From the NCBI GenBank assembly GCA_021769135.1, contig JAETTM010000016.1, positions 1 to 64,000 on the forward strand: a stretch of DNA of 64,000 nucleotides, given 5' to 3'. The notes beneath the pieces were generated by a model. The model did not search any database and was not told where the DNA came from. It worked only from the letters and a program-made list of their open reading frames with translations. Shown here piece after piece: positions 38,152 to 48,849 of this stretch (positions are counted from its first letter, which is position 1; each line of letters starts with the position of its first letter). The position numbers and the translations under genes are program-made. The stretch comes from Lachnospiraceae bacterium. GTDB taxonomy: Bacteria > Bacillota > Clostridia > Lachnospirales > Lachnospiraceae.

Positions 38152-40155
38152 ATGTTGAGGACAAAAGGAGAAAGGCCTGGAACTAAAGCTGTGAAGAAGC
38201 GGGGAATGGGGATTACGGTGAAACTGGTAGCGGCTATTGTTGTGAGCGTTATTATCGCGGTGTCAGCATTGCTGGCAGTGGTATATAACAGGATGTCCCA
38301 GACGCTTCTGGAAAAAAGCGAGGAAATGCTGCGTACTACTACTGACAAGACGCTGCAGGAAACCAAAGCGTGGATGAACCGGACGGTCACAATGCTGGAA
38401 ACCCAGAGAGATACTATAGAATATGAGGATATGGATATCCCTGAAATGATGGATTACATTAAGCATACGGCAGGGAAGAACGATGCCTATCCGGCTGGCC
38501 TGTATGTGGCGCTGACGGATGGGTCATTGTATCATGCCTCTTTTGTGCCGGGGCCTGAATTTGATGCTTTGGCCAAAAGCTGGTATATTAACGGGCTGAA
38601 CTCCGAAGATTTCCTGTTAGGGGATGTATATTTTGACGAGGATAGCCAGTCATATGTAGTAGGCGCATCTGGGGTGTTGAAGAACGCGGACGGAACAGTA
38701 AGGGGCGTTGCGGCTGCCGATGTGTATCTGGATTCTATTTCGGATATTGTCAGCAACATTAAGATTGAAGATACCGGCGGCATTTTCCTGGTGGATACCC
38801 GTACGGATACTATTATCGGGCATAAGGATAAAGAAATTGTTGGAGGAAAGCTGGGGGAAAATAGCGGCATGTATGCTTATGCCGAGGAACAGATACAGGA
38901 GGGGAAGATAGGGCTTGGCCTTTATGAGGATACTTATATCCAGATAGCTGAAGTGGAGGGCAGCAACTGGATAGCGGTAGCCTATGTATCTAAGGCGGAG
39001 GTATTGTCGGAACTTCAGGGGCTGACAGTTACTATGGCGATAGTATCTATTATAGCGGTGTTTGTGCTGACTCTTTTGGTTGTTATCCAGACGCGGAGAA
39101 TCATTGGCAGGCCGGTTAGGGAATTGAGCAGGGCAGCCACCCTTATTGCAGAAGGCGAACTGGACCAGACTATCCACTACAGCTCTAAGGATGAACTGGG
39201 GGTTTTAGCGGATGATTTCAATCAGGTTACGATAAGGCTTCGCGATTACATAAAATATATTGATGAAATCTCAGATACTTTATTGGAGATTGCAAAAGGA
39301 AATCTGGCATTTGAGCTTAAAAGTGAGTATACAGGGGAATTTGCCAAGATTAAAAGTTCTCTGGAGGAGATATCTGTGGAACTGAATGTGGCTATGGGGC
39401 AGTTGAATGCGTCTTCCAGGGATGTTGCTGCCGGCGCGGCGCAGATTTCCGACAGCGCAGTGAATCTTTCACAGGGTTCTGCGGAGCAGGCGGCGGAGGT
39501 AGATGCACTGGCCGGGCATATCGGGGAAGTGTCTGAAAGCGTGAAGCAAATTGCCCGTGGAGCCCAGAAAGCCAGGGATGTTTCCCAAGAGGTGAGGGAA
39601 GGCCTGGTGGAGAGCAATGCGAAAATGAAGCATATGACAAACGTGATTCAAAAGATAAGCGATAAGTCAAATGAAATCAATAGAATTGTAAAGACAATTG
39701 ATGATATTGCGTTCCAGACGAATATCCTTGCATTGAATGCGGCGGTAGAGGCGGCACGGGCAGGGGAAGCCGGTAAAGGCTTTGCGGTGGTGGCCGGTGA
39801 GGTCCGCACTTTGGCAGGCAAGTCTGCTGCTGCGGCCCAGGAAACTACAGCTCTATTGGGTGAGACGATAGATTCTATGGAAGAAGGGGTTATAGCGGCT
39901 GAGGATACGGCGAAATCCATGTTGGCCGCAGTAGGGCTTGCGGATGAAATGGACAATCTGATAAGCGGCATCGCGGATTATACGAAACAGCAGGCTGATA
40001 CGGCGGCAGAGATTAGCCATGGAATCGACCAGATTGCCATTGTTGTTCAAAGCAATGTGACCACAGCGGAATCCAGTGCCGCTGCCAGCGAGGAATTGTC
40101 AGGGCAGGCTGCAGCATTGAGGGAATTGGTATCCAGGTTCCGGATAAAGGGATAA
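38152..40155 (+). CDS. Methyl-accepting chemotaxis protein (dCache-like sensor, HAMP, MCP signalling domain)
   Basis: TM + extracytoplasmic domain + HAMP; hairpin tip [44 protein letters not shown]. Confidence 0.96.
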   Translation: MLRTKGERPGTKAVKKRGMGITVKLVAAIVVSVIIAVSALLAVVYNRMSQTLLEKSEEMLRTTTDKTLQETKAWMNRTVTMLETQRDTIEYEDMDIPEMMDYIKHTAGKNDAYPAGLYVALTDGSLYHASFVPGPEFDALAKSWYINGLNSEDFLLGDVYFDEDSQSYVVGASGVLKNADGTVRGVAAADVYLDSISDIVSNIKIEDTGGIFLVDTRTDTIIGHKDKEIVGGKLGENSGMYAYAEEQIQEGKIGLGLYEDTYIQIAEVEGSNWIAVAYVSKAEVLSELQGLTVTMAIVSIIAVFVLTLLVVIQTRRIIGRPVRELSRAATLIAEGELDQTIHYSSKDELGVLADDFNQVTIRLRDYIKYIDEISDTLLEIAKGNLAFELKSEYTGEFAKIKSSLEEISVELNVAMGQLNASSRDVAAGAAQISDSAVNLSQGSAEQAAEVDALAGHIGEVSESVKQIARGAQKARDVSQEVREGLVESNAKMKHMTNVIQKISDKSNEINRIVKTIDDIAFQTNILALNAAVEAARAGEAGKGFAVVAGEVRTLAGKSAAAAQETTALLGETIDSMEEGVIAAEDTAKSMLAAVGLADEMDNLISGIADYTKQQADTAAEISHGIDQIAIVVQSNVTTAESSAAASEELSGQAAALRELVSRFRIKG

Positions 40156-40380
40156 AAGTTGCCGGGCGGCTTAGGATGAATTGGAAAAAGATGGATATTT
40201 TCTGTCAAATATGATATGATTATTGTATAAGTTATAAATATATTGGAACTTATAGTATACCTGAAATCTATGCGATGATTTAACAAACAGTATAGTATTT
40301 TTATTGGATATAGTTTGGTAATATAAAGTTAGTATAATTAGGGCATTATTCATTTGGCCCGTTGGCCATGGGAATAAATA

Positions 40381-40701
40381 GCACATGAATTGGCGCATTG
40401 TTGCTTAGACTGTCCTAATGATGAAAGTTCCCATATTGAGTTCAGACTGGGGCCACGTATGAATTTATCCGATGAAGACATGAAAAAAGAGGAGAGGGCA
40501 AATGTTTTTGCGGGCCAGTTACTTATACCCAGTGCCCCGCTAATTACTTATTATGACAAAATGATTGTGCCTTCTTTGACTGAACTGGCGAAGATATTTG
40601 ATGTTTCCTCATCTGTTATGTCTGCCAGATTAGATTTTTTGAAATTGCCTTATTTTAAGGACGATTTTTCCGAATATAATATTTCACAAAGGATAAAGTA
40701 A
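40381..40701 (+). pseudogene. N-terminally truncated ImmA/IrrE-type metallopeptidase remnant
   Basis: Frame reads AHELAHCCLDC (HEXXH) ... RANVFAGQLLIPSAPL; in-frame stop TAA at 40375 just upstream, so the normal N-terminus is missing. Confidence 0.55.
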
Positions 40702-40702
40702 T

Positions 40703-40939
40703 ATGGCGCAAGGGGAATTAAAAAAAGAGATATCGGAAGAATTATTAAGGAAAGAATCATATAGCAGGCAAAATGATTTTGAAGATGAAACTGAAAACAG
40801 TAAAAGGAAAGAACAGCAGATAACAGAAGATATTGCGAATAGTATAGTTGACAGCGCTAATAAATATTTTCTGGTTAAAGTGTTATCCCCTGAAATAACA
40901 AAAAATGAAGGAAAAAGCGTGAACATAAGGATAAATTAA
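40703..40939 (+). CDS. Small hypothetical protein
   Basis: 78-aa ORF MAQGELKKEISEELLRKESYS..., next to the ImmA-like remnant. Confidence 0.4.
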   Translation: MAQGELKKEISEELLRKESYSRQNDFEDETENSKRKEQQITEDIANSIVDSANKYFLVKVLSPEITKNEGKSVNIRIN

Positions 40940-40959
40940 TTTTAATTATCAAGTATTTC

Positions 40960-41235
40960 TTGCTGTTTCAGTTCGTAATGATTTCGCTATTACTAGTTGG
41001 AATTGTGGTCATGATTTTTGTATTCCATGGATTAGGAAATAATTTGGATTTATCCTATATAGATATTATTATTAAGTTCGTATCTGTATATATTACTTCT
41101 GTAGTTGTGGAATTGATTGCAATGCTTCATTATATTGTATCCAAAGTTTTTGACACTTCTATTACCGGGTTGGTTGAGATATATAAAGATGCAACAAATA
41201 CAAAATATGATAAGATGAAAGGGCAAGAGAATTAA
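40960..41235 (+). CDS. Small membrane protein, hypothetical
   Basis: 91-aa ORF with two predicted hydrophobic segments. Confidence 0.45.
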   Translation: MLFQFVMISLLLVGIVVMIFVFHGLGNNLDLSYIDIIIKFVSVYITSVVVELIAMLHYIVSKVFDTSITGLVEIYKDATNTKYDKMKGQEN

Positions 41236-41378
41236 TCTCCTGCTCTTTGCATTTGTGTCCACACTTGACAATAAGCAAAAACAAGCGCAAAATACATTAA
41301 GAGTATAATTTGTGCCGTCAAAGGCGGCATATTTAAAAAAGTATGGAGCAAAAGTCATAGAAAGGAGTGCATATAAAA

Positions 41379-42545
41379 ATGGCGAAGATTGATATTGTAT
41401 CCGGCTTTTTAGGGGCCGGGAAGACCACATTGATAAAGAAGCTGCTGAAAGAGGCTTTGGCAGATACAAAAGTAGTATTGATAGAAAACGAGTTTGGAGA
41501 AATCGGCATTGACGGTGGATTTTTGAAAGAGGCGGGGATTGAAATCAAGGAGATGAATTCCGGCTGTATCTGCTGCTCCCTGGTAGGGGATTTTGGAACA
41601 TCTTTGAAAGAAGTATTGGAAACATATGCCCCGGAAAGGATTCTGATAGAGCCTTCAGGGGTAGGGAAGCTGTCGGATGTGATGAAGGCGGTACAGGATG
41701 TGGTATCGGATGTGAAAGTGGAACTGAACAGCGCAGTGGCGGTAGTGGATGCCTTGAAGTGCAAAATGTATATTAAAAATTTCGGAGAATTTTTTATCAA
41801 CCAGATAGAAAATGCGGGAACTATTATTTTAAGCCGGACAGGAAAAATCAGCGCAGAAAAACTGACGGCCTGTGTGGATATGATAAGGGAACACAATCCG
41901 AAGGCAACAATAGTAACAACGCCTTGGGAAGAACTGGACGGAAAGGTCATCCTGGAAACCATCGAAGGAGCGAAAGACCTGGAAGCGGAATTGATGGAAG
42001 AAGTGCGCAGAAAACATCAGCAGGAAGAGCATCATCACCATGACCATGGCCCGGATTGTACATGCGGATGCCATGAGCACCATCACCATGACGAGGAAGA
42101 ATGCGGCCATGAGCACCATCATCATGACGAGGAAGAATGCGGCCATGAGCACCACCATCATGACGAGGAAGAATGCGGCCACGAGCACCATCATCACCAT
42201 GACAGGGAAGAGTGCGGTCATGACCACCATCATCATGACGGACATCACCATCACCACCACGCGGATGAAATATTTACTAGCTGGGGCATAGAGACGCCTG
42301 CATTATATACGGCGGAAGAAATTGAAAAACTGTTGGAAGAGCTGGAACATGAAGAGGAATATGGATTTGTGCTCCGGGCGAAAGGGATGGTTCCTGCCGG
42401 CAACGGAACATGGATTTATTTCGACTACGTGCCGGGAGAGTGCGATATCAGGGAAGGAAAACCGGATGTAACAGGCAAAATATGCGTAATAGGCTCGAAA
42501 CTCGTGGAAGAAAAGCTGCAAAAATTGTTTGAGAAAGGGAAATAA
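41379..42545 (+). CDS. CobW/G3E-family GTPase with His-rich metal-binding repeat region
   Basis: SGFLGAGKTTLIKKLL Walker A; SGCICCSLVGDF (CXCC-type motif); HHHHDEEECGHE repeats. Confidence 0.92.
   Translation: MAKIDIVSGFLGAGKTTLIKKLLKEALADTKVVLIENEFGEIGIDGGFLKEAGIEIKEMNSGCICCSLVGDFGTSLKEVLETYAPERILIEPSGVGKLSDVMKAVQDVVSDVKVELNSAVAVVDALKCKMYIKNFGEFFINQIENAGTIILSRTGKISAEKLTACVDMIREHNPKATIVTTPWEELDGKVILETIEGAKDLEAELMEEVRRKHQQEEHHHHDHGPDCTCGCHEHHHHDEEECGHEHHHHDEEECGHEHHHHDEEECGHEHHHHHDREECGHDHHHHDGHHHHHHADEIFTSWGIETPALYTAEEIEKLLEELEHEEEYGFVLRAKGMVPAGNGTWIYFDYVPGECDIREGKPDVTGKICVIGSKLVEEKLQKLFEKGK
42076..42262 (+). repeat. In-frame tandem repeats encoding His/Asp/Glu/Cys-rich segment
   Basis: Repeats of CACCATCATCATGACGAGGAAGAATGCGGCCATGAG with small variations. 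Confidence 0.85.
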
Positions 42546-42559
42546 CGGGGAGGTTACCA

Positions 42560-43489
42560 ATGAAACCTGTTTATATCATTAATGGATTTTTGGAAAGCGG
42601 CAAAACGGAGTTCATCTCCTATACTTTAGGGCAGCCCTATTTTCAGGTACAGGGAAAAACACTTTTAATCCTCTGCGAAGAGGGGGAGGTAGAGTATGAT
42701 GACTTGCTGTTGAAAGGAAGCCGGACGGAACTGGAGCTGATTGAGGAAGAGGAGGACTTTACCCCTTCCCACCTGATAGAACTGGAGAAAAAGCATAAGC
42801 CGGAACGTATTATTATAGAATATAACGGCATGTGGAATTTTAAAAACATGAAATTGCCGTGGCATTGGTCGGTGGAGCAGCAGATAACTACAATTGATGC
42901 TTCCACATTCCCCATGTATTTCAACAATATGAAAACTTTCCTGGCTGAAATGGTGAGGAAGTCGGAACTGATTATTTTTAACCGTTGCGACGGCATTGAG
43001 GATTTGAATAATTATAAGAGGAATATAAAAGCCATTAACCAGAAAGCGGATATTGTTTTCGAAACTGCCGAAGGGGAGATTGACGAAATCATGGAGGAGG
43101 ATTTGCCTTATAATCTGGAAGATGAAGTGCTTGAGCTGGATAATCAGGGATATGGCATCTGGTATTTGGATTCGCTGGACCATCTGGAAAGGTATGAGGG
43201 AAAAACGGTGAGCTTCACGGCAATGGTCTTAAAGCCGAAAAGCTTTCCCAAAGGGTATTTTGTGCCGGGGAGGATGGCAATGACCTGCTGTGCGGAAGAT
43301 ATGGCATTTCTTGGTTTCGCCTGTGCCTATGGGCAGTGCGATGCCTTGGAGGACAAGCAGTGGGTAAAAGTGACAGCGGTAGTTAAAAGAGAATATTTTG
43401 AGGATTACCAGGGGGAAGGGCCGGTATTGCACGCTTGCAGCGTGGAGGCTGCAAAAGCCCCGGAAGAGGAAGTTATCAGTTTTATATAA
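42560..43489 (+). CDS. CobW-like GTP-binding protein with C-terminal TIGR03943-like segment
   Basis: IINGFLESGKTEFI P-loop; C-terminal YEGKTVSFTAMVLKPKSFPKGYFVPGRMAMTCCAEDMAFLGFACAY. Confidence 0.75.
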   Translation: MKPVYIINGFLESGKTEFISYTLGQPYFQVQGKTLLILCEEGEVEYDDLLLKGSRTELELIEEEEDFTPSHLIELEKKHKPERIIIEYNGMWNFKNMKLPWHWSVEQQITTIDASTFPMYFNNMKTFLAEMVRKSELIIFNRCDGIEDLNNYKRNIKAINQKADIVFETAEGEIDEIMEEDLPYNLEDEVLELDNQGYGIWYLDSLDHLERYEGKTVSFTAMVLKPKSFPKGYFVPGRMAMTCCAEDMAFLGFACAYGQCDALEDKQWVKVTAVVKREYFEDYQGEGPVLHACSVEAAKAPEEEVISFI

Positions 43490-43510
43490 TATAGAAAATG
43501 GAGCAGTTTA

Positions 43511-44278
43511 ATGGCGGCGGAGAGCGAAAAGGAGCTGCAGCAGCTGCAAAAGCGGTTGGCGGAGCTTTCAAGGAAATCTTTTGAACACAATATTTATACC
43601 TACACGAACTTTTTAAGCATGGCGGAATTGGACGCATTCTACAGGATGCCCATAGAGGACAAGGGGAAGGATTATGAACTAAGCGGGGGAAGGGAAGGCT
43701 GCGAGAGGCAGATGCTCCGTTTCGGAAGCCCGGAAAGCGTTGGCTATGAAGAGGAATTCCCTATTGCCTGCCTGTCCATAAAGCCCCTGATGGAAAAGTT
43801 TGCCGATGCAATGACCCATAGGGATTTCCTTGGAGCGCTGATGAACCTGGGGATTGATAGAAGCAATCTGGGGGATATTTTTCTTGAGGGAAAATCGGCC
43901 TATGTATTTTGCACGGAAAAAATAGCCCCTTATATTGTGGAAAACCTGAATAAAGTAAAGCATACCAATGTGAAATGCTGCCTGGCGGATGCCAATAAGG
44001 AACTTCCGGTAAAAGAGCCGGAGGAAATGCGGCTGACGGTGGCCTCCGAACGGGCAGACGGGCTGGTTGCCAAGGTCTACCATTTATCCAGGAATCAGAG
44101 TTTGGAACTTTTCCGGGAAAAAAAGATATATGTGAACGGCAGGGTGAATGAAAACAATAGCTATGCGATGAAAAAAGGCGATATTGTTTCCGTTCGCGGC
44201 TATGGCCGGTTCGTGTACTATGGGGCGGATTATGAGACGAAGAAAGGGAAGTGGAGCGTATCCGTAGGGGTGTATTAG
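43511..44278 (+). CDS. YlmH-like S4-domain RNA-binding protein
   Basis: FLGALMNLGIDRSNLGDIFLEGKSAYVFC; C-terminal S4 SLELFREKKIYVNGRVNENNSYAMKKGDIVSVRGYGRF. Confidence 0.88.
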   Translation: MAAESEKELQQLQKRLAELSRKSFEHNIYTYTNFLSMAELDAFYRMPIEDKGKDYELSGGREGCERQMLRFGSPESVGYEEEFPIACLSIKPLMEKFADAMTHRDFLGALMNLGIDRSNLGDIFLEGKSAYVFCTEKIAPYIVENLNKVKHTNVKCCLADANKELPVKEPEEMRLTVASERADGLVAKVYHLSRNQSLELFREKKIYVNGRVNENNSYAMKKGDIVSVRGYGRFVYYGADYETKKGKWSVSVGVY

Positions 44279-44367
44279 AAGAACGATTCGACAACGGCGA
44301 AGCCATGGGCGGAATGCTTATTGGCCTATCAAAGAAGATACGGGAGCATAAATAACAGGAGACGGTT

Positions 44368-45276
44368 ATGTATTCATATACGATGGCGCAGTGGCTATTT
44401 TTCTTTTACTTTTATTGCTTTTTCGGATGGTGTTTTGAGTCATCCTATGTTTCGTTAAAAGAAAGGCGGTTGGTGAACCGGGGATTTATGCGGGGGCCTT
44501 TTCTGCCTTTATATGGCAGTGGGGCGGTGATGATGCTGGTGGTGTCCATGCCTTTTCAGCATAATCTCGTGCTGACCTATATCGCAGGGTGTATCGGTGC
44601 AACTGCCCTGGAATACGTGACAGGGGTTGTGATGGAGGCTTTATTCAAAGTAAGGTATTGGGACTATTCGAACCAGAAGTTCAATTTCCAGGGGCAAATC
44701 TGCTTAAGCTCCACCCTGGCATGGGGCGGGCTGACAATACTTATGACACGGGTGGTGCATAAACCGGTGGAAGGGCTCGCATTGGCGATACCGGCTGGGG
44801 CGCTTTCGGCGGTAACTTTCGTACTGACCATATATATTGTAGCGGATTTCACCTTATCCTTTAAGGCTGCTATCGATTTGCGAGATATCTTGGTTAAGAT
44901 GGAAGCGGCAAAGGAAGAGCTGGAAAGGGTGCAAAAGCGTTTGGATGTGATTATTGCGCTTTCCAATGAGGAATGGGAAGCGAAGAAGCAGGAGCGCAGC
45001 CTGAAGGCTGAGGAACTGGCAGCCGGTATTGAAGAGCGGCTGGGCAGCCTGAAAGAAAAAATACAGAACGAAGTTTCCCTGTATCCTGACGGAATTAAAG
45101 AGGAAATCCAGGAGCTTCGAATGAAATATAGAATCAGCGTGGAAAGGCGGATTCAGCTGGGGGCATTGAGGAATTATAAGCAAATGTTCAAAGGGAACCC
45201 GTCGATGGCATCCAGGCGGTTTAAGGATGCCCTTCAGGAATTGAAGGATGCGGCGGAGGAGAGACGGAAAAAATGA
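44368..45276 (+). CDS. Putative ABC-transporter permease-like membrane protein (CmpB family)
   Basis: FFFYFYCFFGWCFESSYVSLKERRLVNRGFMRGPFLPLYGSGAV. Confidence 0.85.
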   Translation: MYSYTMAQWLFFFYFYCFFGWCFESSYVSLKERRLVNRGFMRGPFLPLYGSGAVMMLVVSMPFQHNLVLTYIAGCIGATALEYVTGVVMEALFKVRYWDYSNQKFNFQGQICLSSTLAWGGLTILMTRVVHKPVEGLALAIPAGALSAVTFVLTIYIVADFTLSFKAAIDLRDILVKMEAAKEELERVQKRLDVIIALSNEEWEAKKQERSLKAEELAAGIEERLGSLKEKIQNEVSLYPDGIKEEIQELRMKYRISVERRIQLGALRNYKQMFKGNPSMASRRFKDALQELKDAAEERRKK

Positions 45277-45308
45277 GCCCTGTTATGATTTCCCGTTCCA
45301 ATACAAAT

Positions 45309-45384
45309 TTTGCCTGCCGGAATTTTTTTCTGTAATATGGCTTCTGTCGGGTTAAGCTTTTTGGAAAAAATTTCGGCAGGCAAA
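45309..45384. terminator. Bidirectional hairpin terminator candidate between convergent genes
   Basis: TTTGCCTGCCGgAATTTTTT ... AAAAAATTtCGGCAGGCAAA inverted repeat. Confidence 0.55.
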
Positions 45385-45467
45385 GTTTTTCTGCATAGGA
45401 AAGCGCTGTGGGCGGGATATATGGGCAGCTGCGCACAATGTGGCAATAGACTGCAGTTGTTAAATTC

Positions 45468-46373
45468 TCAGGCCCCTTTCTGCTGGGTACAGGAATGTTC
45501 CATAAAGCGGGCGGAGCGCCTTTTCTTTAAGAAAAGCCTGCGCCTGGGAGAATATCTATAAAGGTTATTGACTTTTAGTTCCGTTTTCCTTTTATGGTGT
45601 TTGTATAAGGCCAAAAATTTATTGTAAAACCAAAAAGAATAGATTAGGATATCATTAATCCGGCCGATTCTCTGTTTGGTGGTAAACATATATTGTTCCC
45701 CGCCGGAAGAAACGGAAGTTTCGGAGCGGAGGGCGTGAATCAGGCTTGTTTCATCGGTGATTTCGGCTTCTATCATAGTATATCCCATTCCGGTACAGAG
45801 CGCTTTGTGGGAATCGCTGCCTCCAATCCCCGGCTTATCAAAGCGTTTTGCCAGTTCGGCAGCAGCTTTGTTGGATTCCGGCGATTCGCAGGCATTATAG
45901 GTTTCGATAAAGTCGAAGCGGGAAATCAGGTTCCGCGATTTTTTGCCCCGTCTTGTATTCATAAGGCTTAAATATTTTTCGCCGCAGGGATGGGCGGGCC
46001 CCAGGATTCCTCCGAAATGATGCACGATATCAACCAATAAATTCACGGGAAGCCCCCGGAGCTCCAAAAGGGGAAGCTTTACCCCTGTAGGCATAATGAC
46101 AATGATATGCCCGGCATCGATGGTGTCATATTCAATACCTTTCAGCACAATAAAATCTTCCAGCTCTTTATGCTGGTTCTTAATATTTTTCACGTAATGG
46201 CGGTAGGCTTTGTAGGAATTGTGGTCCGTAATCAGCATGCCCTGGTACCCCTTTTCACGAAGGGAAAGGATTGTCTCGTAAAGTGTGATTTTGCCGTCCA
46301 AAGAGCCTTCCTTTGTATGGCAGTGCATATCCAGTTTCAATTGATACCTTCTTTCTACAGCCGTTTGCTGCAT
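45468..46373 (-). CDS. PHP-domain protein (predicted metal-dependent phosphoesterase)
   Basis: KLDMHCHTKEGSLDG...GMLITDHNSYKAYRHY; GPAHPCGEKYLSL; GIGGSDSHK. Confidence 0.88.
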   Translation of the reverse strand: MQQTAVERRYQLKLDMHCHTKEGSLDGKITLYETILSLREKGYQGMLITDHNSYKAYRHYVKNIKNQHKELEDFIVLKGIEYDTIDAGHIIVIMPTGVKLPLLELRGLPVNLLVDIVHHFGGILGPAHPCGEKYLSLMNTRRGKKSRNLISRFDFIETYNACESPESNKAAAELAKRFDKPGIGGSDSHKALCTGMGYTMIEAEITDETSLIHALRSETSVSSGGEQYMFTTKQRIGRINDILIYSFWFYNKFLALYKHHKRKTELKVNNLYRYSPRRRLFLKKRRSARFMEHSCTQQKGA

Positions 46374-46786
46374 TTTTCTTCACAGTATTTGCAACGGTAA
46401 ATTTCTTTTTTTTCATCAGAGAGGACGAAAATATGAGGAAGCCCCTGTTCGATGGAAGTGATGCACCGGGGGTTTTTGCATTTGATGATATTTCGTATTT
46501 CCCTGGGGAGGGTGAGTTCCCTTTTATCTACGATTTCCCCGTCTTTGATGACGTTTACGGTAATATTATGGTCGATAAACGCAAGCACATCCAGATTGAG
46601 GGCGTTGATATCGCATTCCACTTTGAGGATATCTTTTTTCCCTTTTTTGTTGCTTCTGGCGTTTTTGATAATGGCAACCGGGCAATCCAGTTTGTCCAGC
46701 TGTAGATGATGGTATAGAGAGAGGCTTTTGCCTGCCTCTATATGGTCTAAAACGAAGCCTTCTTCGATTTTTCCTACATTTAACAT
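46355..46786 (-). CDS. pyrI: Aspartate carbamoyltransferase regulatory subunit
   Basis: MLNVGKIEEGFVLDHIEAGKSLSLYHHL; zinc-binding CKNPRCITSIEQGLPHIF...YRCKYCE. Confidence 0.95.
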   Translation of the reverse strand: MLNVGKIEEGFVLDHIEAGKSLSLYHHLQLDKLDCPVAIIKNARSNKKGKKDILKVECDINALNLDVLAFIDHNITVNVIKDGEIVDKRELTLPREIRNIIKCKNPRCITSIEQGLPHIFVLSDEKKEIYRCKYCEEKCSKRL

Positions 46787-46838
46787 AATATCAGTATATC
46801 TCCTTTATTCATTTTTTATGCCCATATCCCATAAGGGT

Positions 46839-47756
46839 TTAGTTTTTGCAGCTTTCCAGCAAAGTGAGAATCAAAGCCATGCGCACATATACGCCATATT
46901 GTACTTGTTTGAAATAGGCGGCCCTTGGGTCATCGTCCACCTCCACGGAAATTTCGTTCACCCTGGGAAGGGGATGGAGGACCAGCATGTCCTGCTTGGC
47001 AAGCGCCATTTTTTCGCTGTTTAATATATAGAAATCCTTTAAGCGCACATAGTCCTCTTCGTTGAAGAAACGTTCCTTCTGCACTCTGGTCATATAAAGG
47101 AAATCAAGGCGCGGCATGATTTCTTCCAGCCGGATGACCTCCTCGTAGGGGATATTCTTTTCTTTCAGCATTTCTGTGATATAATCGGGAACCCGCAGTT
47201 CCTGGGGTGAAATAAAGATAAAATGAATGTCGGGATAGCGCACCAGAGCATTGATAAGGGAATGGACGGTCCGGCCAAATTTCAAATCGCCGCATAAGCC
47301 GATAGTAAAGTGGCCAAGGGAGCCTTTCAGGGAGCGGATGGTAAGCAAATCCGTCAAAGTCTGGGTAGGATGCTGATGGCCTCCGTCACCGGCATTGATG
47401 ACCGGTATGGATGATTTTTCCGCGGCCACCATGGGGGCGCCTTCTTTATGATGGCGCATGGCACAGATATCGGCGAAGCAGGAAATAACCCGAATGGTAT
47501 CGGATACGCTTTCCCCTTTTGCAGCGGAGGAAGAACCGGCATCGGAGAAGCCGATGACGCTGCCGCCCAGATTCAGCATAGCCGCTTCAAAGCTAAGCCT
47601 TGTCCTTGTGCTGGGCTCGTAGAAACAGGTTGCCAGCTTCTTGCCTTCGCAGGCTTTGGAGTACTTTGGCATATTTTTTTCAATGTCATTGGCAAGGTCA
47701 AAGAGCTGGTCCAATTCCTCCACCGTAAAATCAAGAGGGCTCATTAAATGTCTCAT
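46839..47756 (-). CDS. pyrB: Aspartate carbamoyltransferase catalytic subunit
   Basis: [50 protein letters not shown]. Confidence 0.97.
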   Translation of the reverse strand: MRHLMSPLDFTVEELDQLFDLANDIEKNMPKYSKACEGKKLATCFYEPSTRTRLSFEAAMLNLGGSVIGFSDAGSSSAAKGESVSDTIRVISCFADICAMRHHKEGAPMVAAEKSSIPVINAGDGGHQHPTQTLTDLLTIRSLKGSLGHFTIGLCGDLKFGRTVHSLINALVRYPDIHFIFISPQELRVPDYITEMLKEKNIPYEEVIRLEEIMPRLDFLYMTRVQKERFFNEEDYVRLKDFYILNSEKMALAKQDMLVLHPLPRVNEISVEVDDDPRAAYFKQVQYGVYVRMALILTLLESCKN

Positions 47757-47838
47757 AATAAATGTTCCTTTCTAAAAATAAAGCGCGGTATAAAATACAA
47801 TAAATTCTAAATAAAACATAAAGCTTCCAATCGTAATA

Positions 47839-47869
47839 AAATCGAAGGGAAGCGGCTTCCCTCCGATTT
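47839..47869 (-). terminator. Rho-independent terminator downstream of nitroreductase gene
   Basis: AAATCGaAGGGAAGC/GGCTTCCCTcCGATTT; T-rich on the minus strand after the stem. Confidence 0.6.
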
Positions 47870-47885
47870 ATATATGACTTTCCGT

Positions 47886-48425
47886 TCACATAAATGATAG
47901 TAAATCCTCTACTGTTTTGCGCCTCGGTGCAGCGGGCTCTTCTGCGGGATAACCGATGGGAATGAGGGCGACAACCTCCCGCTCCTCAGGGATATTGAGA
48001 AGTTCGCCTACTTTTTCATCATCAAAAATACCTTCGATTACGCTGCCGATACCTTGCTCATATGCGGCAAGGCAGAAAGACTGGGATGCAATACCGGCAT
48101 CGAACATCTGCCAGGAATCCCCCCTTCTGGTAGTGAAAGAGCCATCCCTCTCATAGCCGCATCTGTTTTTGATAACGGTTATGACAATCAGCATCGGCGC
48201 CCCTTTGATGATATTGCCGTTATTGGGAAAAGAGGAAGTGCATTCGTCAGCAATTTTGTCCTTTAATTCCCCTTCCACTGCAATATAACGGACAATCTGC
48301 GTGTTCTTCCAGCTGGGAGAATAAGAGGCCGTTTCGATGATGCCCTCAAGCAGGGAATGGTCGATAGGCTGGTCGGTGAATTTGCGGATGCTTCTGCGTC
48401 CTTTAATACATTCTTTTGCTGTCAT
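47886..48425 (-). CDS. Nitroreductase-family protein
   Basis: IKGRRSIRKFTDQPIDHSLLEGIIETASYSPSWKNTQ...GIGSVIEGIFDDEKVGELLNIPEEREVVALIPIGYPAEEP. Confidence 0.93.
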   Translation of the reverse strand: MTAKECIKGRRSIRKFTDQPIDHSLLEGIIETASYSPSWKNTQIVRYIAVEGELKDKIADECTSSFPNNGNIIKGAPMLIVITVIKNRCGYERDGSFTTRRGDSWQMFDAGIASQSFCLAAYEQGIGSVIEGIFDDEKVGELLNIPEEREVVALIPIGYPAEEPAAPRRKTVEDLLSFM

Positions 48426-48542
48426 TGATTACCTCCTGTTTCGGTTCTATGTGATAAATTCTGCAATTGTATTTATGATAACATAACGGAGGATTGCTTT
48501 CAACTCGAAAAGGGAATTAATTTGAAAAAGTCTTGATTCCAT

Positions 48543-48849
48543 CACGGAAATCAATTTTCATGGGCGGCGCAGCGTGAGGCCCCTTCTGCAGAACAGGATT
48601 TGGTTTGTCGGCCAGGCAAAAAAAACAGATTTCACTAATGAAATGGGCGAAATACTACGAAAGCGGACGGGTCAGAAGCCATGGGCATCCGTGCCCATGC
48701 TTCCTAAAACCGCCATCCATGGCGGTTTTCCCCTGGGTTCGAACCATTTCATAAGTGAAATTACTGCTTTTTTGCAATGGCCGACAAATCAAACGCTGTT
48801 CTGTAGAAGGGGTCTCACGCTGCGCAGCCCATGAAAATTGATTTCCGTG
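48543..48849. mobile_element. MITE-like foldback element (long imperfect inverted repeat)
   Basis: Left arm CACGGAAATCAATTTTCATGGGC-GCGCAGCGTGAGGCCCCTTCTGCAGAACAG...TTTGTCGGCCA matches the reverse complement of the right arm; flanked by direct ATTCCAT at 48536-48542 and 48852-48858. Confidence 0.7.

Noticed and set aside
42076-42262. CRISPR-like array of short direct repeats
   Set aside because: Repeats are in frame within a CobW gene and encode His/Glu/Cys motifs; no unique spacers or cas genes.
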